DNA of 64,000 nucleotides from Corynebacterium tuberculostearicum (GCF_030503735.1 NZ_CP073096.1:124001-188000), one strand, 5' to 3'. Positions 17,867 to 28,184 are shown, numbered from the stretch's first letter. Numbers and translations: made by a program. The notes: generated from the letters alone by a model not told the origin.

Positions 17867-18916
17867 GTGTCTACCTCAACCGATGCCCGCCGCAAGGAAG
17901 TCCTGCGCGCCATCGTGGCGGACTATATTGCCTCCCACGAACCGGTCGGCTCAAAGTCGCTATTGGAGCGCTACCAGTTGGGTGTCTCCTCGGCCACTAT
18001 CCGCAATGACATGGCCGTGCTGGAGTCCCAGGGCCTTATCGCCCAGCAGCACGCTAGCTCCGGCCGCGTGCCCACCCAGCAGGGCTACCGTCACTTCGTT
18101 GACTCCCTCCATGAGGTCAAGCCGCTTTCAACCCCGGAGCGCCGCGCCATGCTCAATTTCTTGGAAGGCGGCGTTGATTTGGAGGACGTGCTGCGCCGCT
18201 CGGTGCAGCTATTGGCACAGGTGACGAAGCAGGCGGCCGTTGTCCAGCTGCCCAACCTCAAGGTCTCCCGCGTCAAGCATTGCGAGGTCGTGGCGCTGTC
18301 CCCGGTGCGCCTGCTGCTGGTGCTTATTACCGATAACGGCCGCGTGGACCAGCGCAATGTGGAGCTCGATGAAATCATCGACCAGGACCAGACCTTCCGC
18401 CTGCGCGACATTGTCAACAGCGCCTTGGTGGGCAAGACGCTTACCGATGCCTCCGTGGAACTTGCCCACCTCGTCGACGACGCCCCCTTGGATATCCGCC
18501 ACCATGTGCTCAAGGTAGCTACCACCCTCATCGAGACCTTGGTGGAACAGCCCTCCGACCGGCTGATTATGGCCGGTGCCTCCAACCTGACACGTGTGGC
18601 CCGCGAGTTCCCAGAAGGTTTGCCCAAGATTATTGAGGCGTTGGAGGAGCAGGTTGTCGTCCTCAAGCTGCTTGCCCGCGTGCCGGACCTAGGCAATGTT
18701 TCTGTGGTCATCGGCGAGGAAAACGAGGAAGACCAGCTGCGCCAAGCCTCCGTAGTAGCCACGGGCTACGGCCTTGGCACCGGCGATGAGGTGGCCACAC
18801 TCGGCGGCCTTGGCGTAGTGGGGCCGACCTTTATGGATTACTCGGGAACAATTTCTAGGGTCTCTGCCGTTGCACGGTATGTGAGCGAAATTTTGGCCGG
18901 CGAGCAGTGCGAGTAA
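17867..18916 (+). CDS. hrcA: Heat-inducible transcription repressor
   Basis: A 349-residue HrcA, the repressor that binds CIRCE operators in front of groE genes and needs GroEL for activity. The N-terminal winged helix (residues 1-80) includes [18 protein letters not shown] and the [18 protein letters not shown] block. The GAF-like domain and dimerisation segment follow, ending with [20 protein letters not shown] and a [11 protein letters not shown] motif near the C-terminus. The start is GTG 17867 with AGGAGCG upstream. No CIRCE sequence was seen upstream of the gene, so it is not obviously autoregulated. dnaJ follows after 69 bp. Confidence 0.95.
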   Translation: MSTSTDARRKEVLRAIVADYIASHEPVGSKSLLERYQLGVSSATIRNDMAVLESQGLIAQQHASSGRVPTQQGYRHFVDSLHEVKPLSTPERRAMLNFLEGGVDLEDVLRRSVQLLAQVTKQAAVVQLPNLKVSRVKHCEVVALSPVRLLLVLITDNGRVDQRNVELDEIIDQDQTFRLRDIVNSALVGKTLTDASVELAHLVDDAPLDIRHHVLKVATTLIETLVEQPSDRLIMAGASNLTRVAREFPEGLPKIIEALEEQVVVLKLLARVPDLGNVSVVIGEENEEDQLRQASVVATGYGLGTGDEVATLGGLGVVGPTFMDYSGTISRVSAVARYVSEILAGEQCE

Positions 18917-18985
18917 ACTAGCTGGCCGCGCATTATTTTTTGAAGCTAACCCCAACAAGACGAATTAGAAGGAATATCTCTTACA

Positions 18986-20140
18986 GTGGCTCGTGACTAC
19001 TACGGCATCCTCGGTGTTGATAAGAACGCATCTGACCAGGAGATTAAGAAGGCCTATCGCAAAATGGCCCGCAAGTATCACCCGGATTTGAACCCGGATG
19101 ATGAAACCGCGGCGGAGAAGTTCCGCGATGCCGCGCTGGCCCAGGAGGTCCTGCTGGATCCGCAAAAGCGCCAGATTGTGGACATGGGCGGCGATCCAAT
19201 GGAGCAGGGCGGCGGTGCCGGTGCTGGCGCCGGTGGCTTTGGCGGCTTCGGTGGCGGCGGCCTAGGCGATATCTTCGCCGAGTTCTTCGGCGGCGGCGCT
19301 GGCGGCTCCCGCGGCCCGAAGTCCCGCGTCCAACCGGGCAATGATGCCCTGCTGCGCACCCGCATCACCCTGGAAGAGGCCTATAGCGGCCTGAAGAAGA
19401 AGGTCACCGTGGATACCGCGGTGCTGTGCGATAGCTGCGGTGGCACCGGCTCCGAGTCCAAGGCCAAGCCGGTTACCTGCGATAACTGCAATGGCATGGG
19501 TGAAATCCAGGAGATGCAGCGCAGCTTCTTGGGCAACGTCATGACCACCCGCCCGTGCCCGAAGTGCCAGGGCTTTGGCGAGGTCATCACCGATCCGTGC
19601 AACCACTGCGCCGGTGATGGCCGCGTGAAGAAGCGCCGCGATATCACCGTGAATATCCCGGCCGGCATTAATGACGGCATGCGCATCCGCATGGCCTCCC
19701 AGGGCGAGGTCGGCCACGGCGGCGGCCCAGCCGGTGACCTCTACGTCGAGGTCCACACGGAGGATCACCCCGTATTCCAACGCAACGCCGATGACCTAAA
19801 CCTCACCGTGCGCGTGCCGATGATTGATGCCGCCTTGGGTACCAACTTCACCATCGATCAGCTAAGTGGCGAAGAACTCACCATCGATATCGAGCCGGGC
19901 ACCCAGCCGGGCGAGTCCATCAAGGTCGATGGCGCGGGCATGCCGCGTCTGCGCACCGATGGCTATGGCAACCTCTTTGCCCACGTGGACGTCGTTGTGC
20001 CCAAGGATTTGGACCGCAAGACCCGCGAATCCCTGGAGAAGATCCGCAACTCCCGCGACGAGGGCGCGCGCGTGCGCACCACCGGCGACGGCCAAGAGGA
20101 ATCCTTCTTTAGCCGCATTCGCGATAAGTTCCGCCGCTAA
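18986..20140 (+). CDS. dnaJ: Chaperone DnaJ (DnaJ2, hrcA-linked)
   Basis: A 384-residue type-I J protein that stimulates DnaK and binds unfolded clients. The J domain (residues 1-70) carries HPD in [11 protein letters not shown] Gly/Phe-rich linker follows (about 70-110). Four zinc-finger repeats follow: [24 protein letters not shown] and CNHCAGDG (about 145-210). The two C-terminal beta-sandwich client domains come last. The end of the J domain reads [18 protein letters not shown], slightly divergent from the common AYEVL form. The start is GTG 18986 with AGAAGGA upstream. rsmE overlaps the stop by one base, giving a tightly packed hrcA-dnaJ-rsmE-phoH-ybeY run. Confidence 0.95.
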   Translation: MARDYYGILGVDKNASDQEIKKAYRKMARKYHPDLNPDDETAAEKFRDAALAQEVLLDPQKRQIVDMGGDPMEQGGGAGAGAGGFGGFGGGGLGDIFAEFFGGGAGGSRGPKSRVQPGNDALLRTRITLEEAYSGLKKKVTVDTAVLCDSCGGTGSESKAKPVTCDNCNGMGEIQEMQRSFLGNVMTTRPCPKCQGFGEVITDPCNHCAGDGRVKKRRDITVNIPAGINDGMRIRMASQGEVGHGGGPAGDLYVEVHTEDHPVFQRNADDLNLTVRVPMIDAALGTNFTIDQLSGEELTIDIEPGTQPGESIKVDGAGMPRLRTDGYGNLFAHVDVVVPKDLDRKTRESLEKIRNSRDEGARVRTTGDGQEESFFSRIRDKFRR

Positions 20141-20898
20141 TGTCGCTGCCCGTCTTCATCCACCCGGACCTTTCCGCCGCACGCACCGGTGAGGCCTTCA
20201 GTTTTTCCGGCCCGGAGGCCCGCCATGCAGTCACGGTCAAGCGCATGGGGGAGGGCGAACGCCTCGAGCTTATCGACGGCACCGGTATCCGCCTCACCCT
20301 CACCATCACCGACACCTCGGGCAAGGACTTCCTGGAGGGTACGGTCGAGTCCATTGTGACCGCGCCCGAGCCCACCCCACGCGTGACCGTGGTGCAGGCC
20401 ATCCCGAAATCCGAGCGCGCCGAACTCGCCGTGGATCTCGCCACCCAAGCCGGCGCCGATGAGATCATCGCCTGGCAGGCGGATCGCTGCGTGGCTAAAT
20501 GGGACGGCAAGAAGGCTCCCAAGGCGGTGGCCAAGTGGCAGGCGGCCGCCGATTCCGCGGCCAAGCAATCCCGTCGCACCCGCATCCCACAGGTTCGTGG
20601 CCCGCTGACCACCCCGCAGCTCCTCCAAGAATTCAGCGGCGGCCGCGGCGGTGATCCCTCGGGTGTACCTACCTTGCTCGTATTGCACGAGGAAGTTACC
20701 GCCTCCATTAAGGACGTGCCGCTTACAGAGGACGTCGTCCTGCTCGTGGGTCCAGAGGGCGGCATCGGCGACGCTGAGCTTGCCCGCCTCAAAGAAGCGG
20801 GTGCCACGCCCATTAAGCTCGGCCCAGAAGTATTGCGCACGGCAAGTGCGGCGATGGTAGCGCTGGCAGCAATCGGCATGCGCACCGAGCGTTGGTAA
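20140..20898 (+). CDS. rsmE: 16S rRNA m3U1498 methyltransferase
   Basis: A 252-residue SPOUT-class methyltransferase that methylates U1498 of 16S rRNA using S-adenosylmethionine. The N-terminal PUA-like domain (residues 1-75) begins SLPVFIHPDL. The SPOUT knot motifs are QAIPKSERAELAVDLATQ and LLVGPEGGIGDAEL, then LGPEVLRTASAAMVALAAI at the C-terminus. The start codon shares one base with the dnaJ stop. The gene is in its usual actinobacterial position between dnaJ and phoH. Confidence 0.94.
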   Translation: MSLPVFIHPDLSAARTGEAFSFSGPEARHAVTVKRMGEGERLELIDGTGIRLTLTITDTSGKDFLEGTVESIVTAPEPTPRVTVVQAIPKSERAELAVDLATQAGADEIIAWQADRCVAKWDGKKAPKAVAKWQAAADSAAKQSRRTRIPQVRGPLTTPQLLQEFSGGRGGDPSGVPTLLVLHEEVTASIKDVPLTEDVVLLVGPEGGIGDAELARLKEAGATPIKLGPEVLRTASAAMVALAAIGMRTERW

Positions 20899-20921
20899 AC
20901 GGCGCTGGTAGCCTAAAGCAC

Positions 20922-21902
20922 GTGCCTATCATCACGAAGAAATGTGAGCTTGATTCCGCCTACGTCAGCAGTGTGCTGGGCAGTGCGGACGATAACTTGC
21001 GCGTGCTCAATAACCGCCTAGATGCGGACCTTTTTGCTCGCGGCAATGTCGTCACCGTCACGGGCCCCGATTATGAGGTGGCCCGTGCCGCCAAGATCCT
21101 CGACGAGCTCGAGGCCATCGCCCGCCGCGGTCACGCCGTATCCACCGATACGGTCAAGCACACCATGGACATGGTGGCCGTGGAGGCGCCGCAGTCGGTC
21201 TCGGCGGCGATGGCGGCGGACATCGTTAAGCGCCGCGGCAAGGCCATTCGCCCGAAGACGGTGGGTCAGTCTGAGTACGTGCAGGCCATCGACGATAATA
21301 CGGTGGTCTTCGGCATCGGTCCGGCCGGTTCCGGCAAAACCTACCTTGCGGTAGCCAAGGCCGTGCAGGCGCTACAGACCAAGCAGGTCTCGCGCATCAT
21401 TCTCACTCGCCCGGCCGTGGAGGCAGGGGAGAAGCTCGGCTTTTTGCCGGGCACGCTCAATGACAAGATTGACCCTTACCTGCGCCCACTTTATGACGCC
21501 CTGCGAGACATGCTCGACCCAGAGATGATCCCTAAGCTCATGGAGGCCGGAATCATCGAGGTTGCCCCGCTGGCCTATATGCGCGGCCGCACGTTGAACG
21601 ATGCCTTTGTCATTCTTGATGAGGCTCAAAACACCACGCCCGCGCAGATGAAGATGTTCCTGACTCGCTTGGGCTTTGGCTCCAAGATTGTGGTCACCGG
21701 CGATATCTCCCAGGTAGACCTTCCACACGGCCAGGTCTCCGGCCTGCGCATCGTGCGCCGCATCCTGCGCAACGTGGAAGATATTCACTTTGCTGACTTG
21801 GGCTCCAAGGACGTGGTGCGCCACCAGCTAGTCGGGCGCATCGTCAATGCCTATGAGACCTTTGATAATAAGAAAGCCGCAGAATACGAGGGAATGGAAT
21901 GA
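20922..21902 (+). CDS. phoH: PhoH-family ATPase
   Basis: A 326-residue cytosolic P-loop protein of the PhoH/PhoL family, linked in other bacteria to RNA metabolism and ribosome maturation and commonly encoded beside ybeY. Walker A is [15 protein letters not shown] (about residue 131), [17 protein letters not shown] serves as Walker B, and [14 protein letters not shown] follows. An N-terminal KH-like region precedes the ATPase. The start is ambiguous. GTG 20922 gives a conventional N-terminus ([11 protein letters not shown]). TTG 20892 would overlap rsmE by seven bases. Its stop overlaps the ybeY start by four bases. Confidence 0.92.
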   Translation: MPIITKKCELDSAYVSSVLGSADDNLRVLNNRLDADLFARGNVVTVTGPDYEVARAAKILDELEAIARRGHAVSTDTVKHTMDMVAVEAPQSVSAAMAADIVKRRGKAIRPKTVGQSEYVQAIDDNTVVFGIGPAGSGKTYLAVAKAVQALQTKQVSRIILTRPAVEAGEKLGFLPGTLNDKIDPYLRPLYDALRDMLDPEMIPKLMEAGIIEVAPLAYMRGRTLNDAFVILDEAQNTTPAQMKMFLTRLGFGSKIVVTGDISQVDLPHGQVSGLRIVRRILRNVEDIHFADLGSKDVVRHQLVGRIVNAYETFDNKKAAEYEGME

Positions 21903-22516
21903 GTATCGAGTTTCTCAATGAATCCGGCTTCGAAGGCGTCAATGAGGAGATGCTAAATGACGTCGCCTCTTATGCCTTCGGTGCCATGGACATCAACCCC
22001 GATGCTGAGTGCACGATCACCTGTGTGGATTTAAAGACCATCGAGGATCTCCACGTGCGCTGGATGGATCTGGAAGGCCCCACCGATGTCATGAGCTTCC
22101 CCATGGATGAGCTCACCCCCGGCGCCATTGCAGGAGGCGGCCGCCCCGACGCCGCCGACCCAGGCCCGGCCATGCTGGGCGATATTGTGCTGTGCCCCGA
22201 GTTTGCCCTGCGCCAGGCAGAAGCCGCCGGCCATTCCTTAGGCCACGAGCTTGCCTTGCTTACGGTCCACGGGTGCCTGCACCTGTTGGGCTATGACCAC
22301 TCCACTCCGGCCGAGGAAAAGGAAATGTTCGGCCGCCAAAACGAGCTGCTTGCGGATTGGTACGACGATCTAGCCGAGCGCGGTGTTGCTTATCAGCCCA
22401 AGCCCTCCGGTCCCAAGGCTTTTCCCGACGCCGCCGAGCGCGCCAACCTGGACAAGCAGGTTCCCGGCGGCGGAATCCCTGCGGTGGGCCAGCCACAGGA
22501 CTGCCCGGAGGAATAA
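21899..22516 (+). CDS. ybeY: Endoribonuclease YbeY (rRNA maturation factor)
   Basis: A 205-residue metal-dependent single-strand endoribonuclease needed for 16S 3'-end maturation and ribosome quality control. The zinc site is [11 protein letters not shown] (three His ligands, about residues 122-132). The family DVMSFPMDE block is near 61. After about residue 155 comes an extension of roughly 50 residues rich in Pro, Gly and Ala, longer than typical YbeY and probably disordered. The start overlaps the phoH stop (ATGA). In many actinobacteria a CBS protein and era follow directly; here pdxY and a formamidase lie before era. Confidence 0.93.
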   Translation: MSIEFLNESGFEGVNEEMLNDVASYAFGAMDINPDAECTITCVDLKTIEDLHVRWMDLEGPTDVMSFPMDELTPGAIAGGGRPDAADPGPAMLGDIVLCPEFALRQAEAAGHSLGHELALLTVHGCLHLLGYDHSTPAEEKEMFGRQNELLADWYDDLAERGVAYQPKPSGPKAFPDAAERANLDKQVPGGGIPAVGQPQDCPEE

Positions 22517-22567
22517 TTTTCCTTTTTCTTTTGTGGGCGGGTAAGCCGCGTAGCACAATAGATAGCT

Positions 22568-23416
22568 ATGACTATCCTTTCCATCCAGTCCCACGTCACC
22601 TACGGCCACGTTGGCAACTCCGCGGCCGTCTTTCCCCTGCAGCGCGCCGGCCATGAGGTATGGCCGGTCCACACGGTGAACTTTTCTAACCACACTGGCT
22701 ACGGCGACTGGGGCGGTCCGATGATTCCGGCTAGCGATGTCACCTCCATCATCGACGGCATTGAAAAGCGCGGTGCCTTCCCGCAGATCGACGCCATTCT
22801 TTCTGGTTACCAGGGCGGCGCCGATATTGCCGACGCCATCGTGGAAACCGTCCGCCGCATCAAGGCCGCCAACCCCAAGGCCCTCTACGCCTGCGATCCT
22901 GTAATGGGCAATGCCAAGTCCGGCTGCTTTGTCTCCGATGAGATCCCACCGCTGTTGCGCGACCGCGTTGTGCCGGTCGCCGATATCATCACCCCCAACC
23001 AATTCGAGCTGGGCTACCTTACCGATTCCGAGGTTGGCACCCTTGAGCAAACCCTCGCCGCAGTGAAGAAGGCACAGGAAATCGGCCCGAAGACCGTGCT
23101 GGTTACCTCCGTCAAGCGCCCAGAGACTGCCGACGACCAGATTGAGATGCTCGCCGTCGACGGCGACCGCGCCTTCTTAGTGTCCACTCCGCTGCTGCCA
23201 TTCAAGCGCAACGGCTCCGGCGACGTCACCGCCGCCCTGTTTACCGGCCACTACACCGAGACTAGCGACGTCAAGGAGTCCCTGCGCCGCACCGCCTCTT
23301 CCGTGTACGACCTGCTGGAAAACACCTACGAGGCCGATACTGCTGAGCTCCAGCTCGTCCAATCCCAGGATGTATTCGCGCATCCGCGTATGCAGTTCGA
23401 CGCCGAGGAGCTTTAA
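22568..23416 (+). CDS. pdxY: Pyridoxal kinase PdxY
   Basis: A 282-residue ribokinase-superfamily enzyme phosphorylating pyridoxal with ATP in the PLP salvage pathway. Diagnostic segments are the opening LSIQSHVTYGHVGNSAAVFP, SGYQGGADIADAI (about residue 78), YACDPVMGN (about 108), TPNQFELGYLT (about 143) and the catalytic anion-hole motif NGSGDVTAALF with its aspartate near residue 218. Length and motif order fit PdxY/PdxK rather than the ThiD-type kinases. There is no clear Shine-Dalgarno before ATG 22568. It is followed by a terminator. Confidence 0.92.
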   Translation: MTILSIQSHVTYGHVGNSAAVFPLQRAGHEVWPVHTVNFSNHTGYGDWGGPMIPASDVTSIIDGIEKRGAFPQIDAILSGYQGGADIADAIVETVRRIKAANPKALYACDPVMGNAKSGCFVSDEIPPLLRDRVVPVADIITPNQFELGYLTDSEVGTLEQTLAAVKKAQEIGPKTVLVTSVKRPETADDQIEMLAVDGDRAFLVSTPLLPFKRNGSGDVTAALFTGHYTETSDVKESLRRTASSVYDLLENTYEADTAELQLVQSQDVFAHPRMQFDAEEL

Positions 23417-23459
23417 CCCACGCCTAGGCCCTACCTGCCGAGCCTAAGGAATTCTGACT

Positions 23460-23497
23460 GAGCTGAGGGGAAGTGCCCCACAGCTCGGTTCTTTTGT
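23460..23497 (+). terminator. Terminator after pdxY
   Basis: GAGCTG and AGGGG (23460-23470) pair with CCCC and CAGCTC (23476-23486), with one bulged base in the right arm. GGTTCTTTTGTTT follows. Confidence 0.75.
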
Positions 23498-23623
23498 TTC
23501 GTCGCCATCGGCCCACTGAGTTTGTCATACTCGGTAACTGTTCAATTGGGATAGTGTGGCAAACTACTAAATAGGCGGTAGTATGGCTCCTGTCACATTA
23601 TCTACTAGAGATAGGAGTTCATC

Positions 23624-24640
23624 GTGTCAAGCACTGGCAGTATCAGCGCATCCCCCGACGGCCTGTTATTGGCGCTCATGCAGTATCCCGTCCCCGTGGT
23701 TAACACTCCAGAGGATGTTCAATCCAACGTGGATGAGATTTGTCGCATGGTGGCTTCCACCAAGGCAGGGTACCCCGACCTCGACCTCATCGTATTTCCG
23801 GAGTATTCCGCATCAGGCTTAAACACCAAAATCTGGTCCTATGATGAATTCCTAATTGGCCTTGATGACCCAAAGGTGGACCAGTACAAGCAGGCCTGCA
23901 AGGACAATGATGTCTGGGGCGTCTTCTCTATCATGGAGCCAAACCATGAGGAAGGAAAGCCACCTTTCAACACCGCCATCATCATCAACTCCGATGGTGA
24001 AATCGCGCTGCACTACCGCAAGCTGCAGCCATGGACGCCTATCGAACCGTGGTACCCAGGCGACTTGGGTATGCCGGTTTGCGATGGCCCGAAAGGCTCC
24101 AAGCTTGCCGTGAATATCTGCCACGATGGTATGTTCCCTGAGCTTGCACGCGAGGCCGCATATAAGGGTGCCAACGTCTATATCCGTATCTCTGGCTACT
24201 CCACTCAGCCGCAGGATCAATGGATCATGACCAATAAGACCAATGCCTTCCAAAACCTCATGTACACCGCCTCCGTAAATCTGGCTGGCTATGACAACAC
24301 CTTCTACTACTTCGGTGAAGGCAACGTCTGCAATTACGACGGCCACATGATTTCTGAGGGCCACCGCAACCCCGGCGAGATCGTCACCGCCGAAATCTTC
24401 CCAGAGCTGGCTGACAAGGCCCGCATCAATTGGGGCCTAGAAAACAACATCTTCAACCTAGGCAATCGCGGATACGTGGGCTACCCCGGTGGCAAGACCG
24501 ACAACTATCTCACCTGGGTCGAGGACTTGGCTAAGGGCGAGTACAAACTGCCATGGGCAGACGACGTCCGCATCAAGGACGGCTGGAAGTACTACCCGGA
24601 CGGCCCGCAGCTCGGCCCACTGCCGGACGAGTTTAAGTAA
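23624..24640 (+). CDS. amiF: Formamidase (AmiF-type aliphatic amidase)
   Basis: A 338-residue nitrilase-superfamily amidase that hydrolyses formamide to formate and ammonia, cytosolic and usually hexameric. The catalytic triad is in place: Glu in FPEYSASGL (about residue 65), Lys in YRKLQPW (about 133) and Cys in [10 protein letters not shown] (about 166). The AmiF-specific context [15 protein letters not shown] and [18 protein letters not shown] separates it from broader AmiE amidases. The start is GTG 23624 with ATAGGAG upstream. Flanking terminators on both sides make it an independent transcription unit. Formamide nitrogen acquisition is the likely role; neighbours give no further clue. 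Confidence 0.92.
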   Translation: MSSTGSISASPDGLLLALMQYPVPVVNTPEDVQSNVDEICRMVASTKAGYPDLDLIVFPEYSASGLNTKIWSYDEFLIGLDDPKVDQYKQACKDNDVWGVFSIMEPNHEEGKPPFNTAIIINSDGEIALHYRKLQPWTPIEPWYPGDLGMPVCDGPKGSKLAVNICHDGMFPELAREAAYKGANVYIRISGYSTQPQDQWIMTNKTNAFQNLMYTASVNLAGYDNTFYYFGEGNVCNYDGHMISEGHRNPGEIVTAEIFPELADKARINWGLENNIFNLGNRGYVGYPGGKTDNYLTWVEDLAKGEYKLPWADDVRIKDGWKYYPDGPQLGPLPDEFK

Positions 24641-24659
24641 GCTCCGCTAATCCACCACC

Positions 24660-24695
24660 AAGGCCCTGCACCCGATTCCACGGGCGCAGGGCCTT
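24660..24695. terminator. Bidirectional hairpin between formamidase and lipoprotein genes
   Basis: A fifteen-base stem (24660-24674 with 24681-24695, one mismatch, arm AAGGCCCTGCACCCG) with a six-base loop lies between convergent genes. There is no long U-tract. Confidence 0.65.
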
Positions 24696-24725
24696 GACGT
24701 CGCTTAACGCTCTGCTTTCTGTCTG

Positions 24726-25295
24726 CTAATACTCGTAGCCTTCAATCGCACCCGTATCCGAATCGGCTGGCGCATCCGTAACTGCGCCAGACTCTGGTGC
24801 GTAACCTGCATCTATATCGCCGTAGCTATCGGGATAGTCCGAATCGGAAGGTGGAAGACCTCCATTGCACAGTTCGGCCCATTCGTCGGGGTATTTATAC
24901 CGCCCGTCCAGACTGCCGCAGACTTCTTCAGCGCGTACGGAACGCCGGTGGGACGGCGTATCGCATAGTTCTGTAGGCCTTTCGGTGCCGTCAGAAAAGG
25001 TACCGATGATGGTCAAGTTTCCCGGATCGCAATACAGCAGCTCCGGCTCGGCAGGCACGGCTTGGGGTTGGGTTTCCGGCTCGGGAGCGACGCTTTCTGC
25101 AGGTTCTTCAGTCATGGTCTCTTCACTGCTGGTGGTAGAAGAAGTGGTGGTTGAAGAACTGGAGGTGCTGGAAGAAGAGGTTGCGGAGGGACTCGTGCTC
25201 GTTTCTGGAGATGGCTCAGAATCTGGCGAGGAGCATGCGGAGAAGAAGAGAGTAAGTGCAGCGCCCAAAAATAGGGCAGGGGACTTGCGAGGCAT
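24726..25295 (-). CDS. Ser/Thr-rich putative lipoprotein
   Basis: A 189-residue exported protein. A basic N-terminus MPRKSP precedes a hydrophobic stretch and a lipobox-like FSAC with Cys21. A low-complexity Ser/Thr tract (about residues 24-60) and an acidic stretch follow. A small domain with three further cysteines covers about residues 80-150 (LLYCDPGNLTIIG, TELCDTPSHRR, EEVCGSLDG, ELCNGG). The tail is Asp/Ser/Tyr-rich. No family is recognised. The Ser/Thr tract resembles a flexible, possibly O-mannosylated cell-wall spacer. GGTCCCT rather than a strong Shine-Dalgarno precedes ATG 25295. Confidence 0.62.
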   Translation of the reverse strand: MPRKSPALFLGAALTLFFSACSSPDSEPSPETSTSPSATSSSSTSSSSTTTSSTTSSEETMTEEPAESVAPEPETQPQAVPAEPELLYCDPGNLTIIGTFSDGTERPTELCDTPSHRRSVRAEEVCGSLDGRYKYPDEWAELCNGGLPPSDSDYPDSYGDIDAGYAPESGAVTDAPADSDTGAIEGYEY

Positions 25296-25434
25296 GAAGG
25301 GACCTTTCGGAGAGTGAGCACGGTTTGTGCTGGGGAGAGAGGTTTCTCCATAGATTAGCCCTACTCTGTGTACCTGGTAGAAATTGCCGTGAAGTAATCG
25401 GAGTTTTTGGCTCTGTGGGCTATTATTGCGGGTA

Positions 25435-26472
25435 ATGAGTTCTGATTTTGATGCACAGTTTGATGCGGCATTCGAGGGCCTGCCAGCAGACCCCGATGAT
25501 GCCGTGTCGGAAGGCGCCGAGAATACGGTAGCCCCGCTTGATTATTCGCAATACACCGATACCCCGGAGGGTTTCCGCTCGGGCTTCGTATCCTTTGTCG
25601 GGCGCCCGAATACCGGCAAGTCCACGCTGACTAATGCCCTGGTGGGGCAAAAGATTGCGATTACCGCTGACCAGCCGGAGACCACCCGCCACACCATTCG
25701 CGGCTTGGTGCACCGCGAGGATGCACAGGTCATCGTCGTAGATACGCCGGGCCTGCACCGCCCGCGCACCCTGTTGGGTGAGCGCCTCAACGAGGTAGTC
25801 AAGGATACATACGCTGATGTGGACGTTATTGGTCTGACCATCCCGGCCGATGAAAAAATCGGCCCTGGTGACCGCTGGATTTTGGATAACGTGCGCTCCA
25901 TTGCGCCGAAAACGCCGATCATCGGCATCGTCACCAAGCTGGATAAGGTCACCAAGGACCAGGTAGGCGCCCAGCTTCTGGCCCTGCACGAACTGCTTAC
26001 CCAGGCGGATCCGAATGCGGTAGTCATACCGGTGTCCTCCAAGGAGGGCGTGCAGCTTGATGAGCTGGTGCAGGTCATCGTGGATCACTTGCCAGAAGGC
26101 CCGAAGTTCTACCCGGATGACCACATCACCGATGAAGGCCAAGAAAAGCGCATCGAGGAACTCATTCGTGAGGCCGCCCTATCTGGCTTGAAAGCGGAAC
26201 TGCCGCACTCGGTGGCGGTGCAGGTCGATGAGATGCTGCCGTCGCGCACCCGCGATGGCGTGCTGGATATCCACGCCATTTTGTACCTGGAGCGCCCCGG
26301 CCAAAAGCGCATTATCGAGGGCAAGGATGGCCTGCGCTTCCGTCGCATCGTTGGCAATGCCCGCAAGGAGATTATTAAGCTGCTGGGCCAAAACGTGTAC
26401 TTGGACCTGCGCATCAAGGTGTTGAAAAATTGGCAGTCCGACCCGAAGTCGCTGGGCAGGCTCGGTTTCTAA
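25435..26472 (+). CDS. era: GTPase Era
   Basis: A 345-residue essential GTPase that binds the 3' end of 16S rRNA and assists 30S assembly. GTPase motifs are G1 GRPNTGKST (about residue 55), the switch region ETTRHTIRG, G3 DTPG (about 105) and G4 TKLD (about 167). The C-terminal KH domain (about 250-345) includes GKDGLRFRRIVGNARKE. An acidic N-terminal extension of about 50 residues precedes the G domain, longer than in E. coli. ATG 25435 is chosen over TTG 25426. recO follows after six bases. Confidence 0.94.
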   Translation: MSSDFDAQFDAAFEGLPADPDDAVSEGAENTVAPLDYSQYTDTPEGFRSGFVSFVGRPNTGKSTLTNALVGQKIAITADQPETTRHTIRGLVHREDAQVIVVDTPGLHRPRTLLGERLNEVVKDTYADVDVIGLTIPADEKIGPGDRWILDNVRSIAPKTPIIGIVTKLDKVTKDQVGAQLLALHELLTQADPNAVVIPVSSKEGVQLDELVQVIVDHLPEGPKFYPDDHITDEGQEKRIEELIREAALSGLKAELPHSVAVQVDEMLPSRTRDGVLDIHAILYLERPGQKRIIEGKDGLRFRRIVGNARKEIIKLLGQNVYLDLRIKVLKNWQSDPKSLGRLGF

Positions 26473-26478
26473 ACGGAT

Positions 26479-27195
26479 ATGCGCGAGAACTATCGTGACC
26501 GCGCAGTGGTCATCCGCACCTACGACTTTGGCGAGGCCGATCGCGTCATCGTCCTCCTCACCCGCGATCATGGCCTCGTGCGCGCGGTGGCTAAAGGTGT
26601 GCGCCGTGCCAAGTCGCGCTTTGGTTCGCGCCTGCAGCTCTTCGTCAACCTTGATGTTCAGCTATATGTGGGCAAGAACCTAGCTACCATTTCCCAGGCG
26701 GATACGGTGGATTACTTTGGCGCGCGCCTCATTGAGGACTATGAGCGCTACACGGCAGCCTGCGCGGTATTGGAATCGGCAGAGCGTCTTGCTTTTGCCG
26801 ACGCCGACCATGACCCCTACCTCTACGAATCCGTCACCGCGACCTTGGAGCAGCTGCAAACGGCAGACCCAACCATGACGCTGGATGCCTTTTTACTGCA
26901 GGCGATGGCGCATGCTGGTTGGGCGCCGAGCCTTTTTAACTGTGCACAGTGCAACCGGCCCGGCCCGCACCACGCCTTTCACCCGGCGGTCGGCGGAGCG
27001 GCGTGCCACGAATGCCGGCCGCCGGGTGCCGCGGAGGTGGATCCCGAAACCCTGCATCACCTGTGGCTTTTATCGCATAACTATCCAACGAATTCAACGA
27101 ATGCGCAAAAGCAGGAGGGGCATCGCCTAGCGCGGGCGCACCTGCAGTGGCACATGGAGCGCAATGTTTCCGCATTGCAGGTAATGGAGCAGTAG
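26479..27195 (+). CDS. recO: DNA repair protein RecO
   Basis: A 238-residue recombination mediator that loads RecA onto SSB-coated DNA in the RecFOR pathway. The N-terminal OB fold begins RAVVIRTYDFGEADRVIVLL. The helical domain carries the zinc ribbon CAQC (about residue 154) and CHEC (about 176). Spacing to era (6 bp) and to uppS (10 bp) indicates an era-recO-uppS operon, the standard actinobacterial arrangement. The start ATG 26479 has no strong Shine-Dalgarno and may rely on coupling. Confidence 0.93.
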   Translation: MRENYRDRAVVIRTYDFGEADRVIVLLTRDHGLVRAVAKGVRRAKSRFGSRLQLFVNLDVQLYVGKNLATISQADTVDYFGARLIEDYERYTAACAVLESAERLAFADADHDPYLYESVTATLEQLQTADPTMTLDAFLLQAMAHAGWAPSLFNCAQCNRPGPHHAFHPAVGGAACHECRPPGAAEVDPETLHHLWLLSHNYPTNSTNAQKQEGHRLARAHLQWHMERNVSALQVMEQ

Positions 27196-27205
27196 AATAT
27201 AGCCC

Positions 27206-27961
27206 GTGATTACGCCAGACCCGAACCGCACTTTGACCCCACCGAATATCCCGGACGAGTTCCTGCCCCGCCATATTGCGCTGGTCATGGATGGCAATGG
27301 CCGCTGGGCCCAGGAAAAAGGCATGAAGCGCACCGAGGGGCATAGGCGCGGAGAAGCCGTGCTTCTTGACGTCGTCGATGCCTGCCTTGCCGCCGGCGTT
27401 CCCTACCTTTCCGCGTACGCGTTCTCCACGGAAAATTGGCGCCGCAGCCCCGAGGAGGTCCGCTTCCTTATGGGCTTTAACCGTGACGTGTTGCGCCGCC
27501 AGCGCCAGTGGCTCAATGAGCGCGGTGTGCGTGTGGTGTGGGCCGGCCGCCGCCCGCGCCTGTGGCGCTCAGTGATTAAGGAGCTTGAGGCTGCCCAGGA
27601 GCTGACCAAGGATAACACCAAGATGACCTTGGCCATGTGTGTGAACTACGGCGGTAGGGCAGAGCTGGTGGATGGTTTTCGGGACATCGCCAAGCAGGTT
27701 GCAGCCGGCGAGCTTAACCCGCGCGATATTAAGGAAGAGACCATCGCGCAGCACCTCTATGATCCGGACATGCCGGATGTAGATCTCTTCCTGCGCCCGT
27801 CCGGGGAGAAGCGCACCTCCAACTTCCTACTGTGGCAGTCCGCGTACGCGGAGATGATTTACCAGGATAAGCTCTTCCCGGACTTCACTCCGGAGGACCT
27901 TTTTGCCGCTATCGAGGAATACGCGCGGCGCGACCGCCGCTTCGGAGGCGTTAAGAAGTAA
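27206..27961 (+). CDS. uppS: Z-isoprenyl diphosphate synthase (decaprenyl/undecaprenyl)
   Basis: A 251-residue cis-prenyltransferase making the long polyprenyl diphosphate that becomes the lipid carrier for peptidoglycan, arabinogalactan and other wall polymers. Motifs are [12 protein letters not shown] (catalytic Asp, about residue 30), [10 protein letters not shown] (about 72), [10 protein letters not shown], and [20 protein letters not shown] (about 199) with the downstream glutamate. The start is GTG 27206. Last gene of the era-recO-uppS operon. The product would also serve the glycopolymer genes at 47-60 kb, if those use a polyprenyl carrier. Confidence 0.94.
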   Translation: MITPDPNRTLTPPNIPDEFLPRHIALVMDGNGRWAQEKGMKRTEGHRRGEAVLLDVVDACLAAGVPYLSAYAFSTENWRRSPEEVRFLMGFNRDVLRRQRQWLNERGVRVVWAGRRPRLWRSVIKELEAAQELTKDNTKMTLAMCVNYGGRAELVDGFRDIAKQVAAGELNPRDIKEETIAQHLYDPDMPDVDLFLRPSGEKRTSNFLLWQSAYAEMIYQDKLFPDFTPEDLFAAIEEYARRDRRFGGVKK

Positions 27962-27986
27962 CGCGCAGCACCGAAGCGATGTGCGT

Positions 27987-28181
27987 TTATACCTCGGGGA
28001 TAAAGATATCCTCGATTGAGCCGGAAAAGTGGCGCGCGATCTGAAAAGCGAGGGGGAGCGAAGGATCGTAGCGTCCCTTTTCAATACTGATGACCGTTTG
28101 GCGCGAAACGCCTAGCTCGGTGGCCAAGCCCTGCTGCGAGAGTCCTTGGCTCTCGCGAATCTCTTTTAGCCGATTGTCCAT
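27987..28181 (-). CDS. XRE-family regulator (YozG-like)
   Basis: A 64-residue minimal helix-turn-helix regulator with the motif LSQQGLATELGVSRQTVISI (about residues 14-33), followed by EKGRYDPSLPLAFQIARHF and a short tail. Small regulators of this type sit beside genes for multi-pass membrane proteins and usually repress their own operon. Here the gene lies three bases after the stop of a small membrane protein, and the shared promoter is embedded in repeated GTAAAG/CTTTAC half-sites. It is therefore the likely autorepressor of that operon and perhaps of the divergent CPBP protease gene. Confidence 0.85.
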   Translation of the reverse strand: MDNRLKEIRESQGLSQQGLATELGVSRQTVISIEKGRYDPSLPLAFQIARHFSGSIEDIFIPEV

Positions 28182-28184
28182 GGC

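Noticed and set aside
17857..17990. CIRCE operator near hrcA
   Set aside because: No TTAGCACTC-N9-GAGTGCTAA was found; HrcA targets are probably elsewhere.
25130..25200. Short tandem repeats near the small lipoprotein start
   Set aside because: They encode the Ser/Thr-rich linker and have no separate structure.
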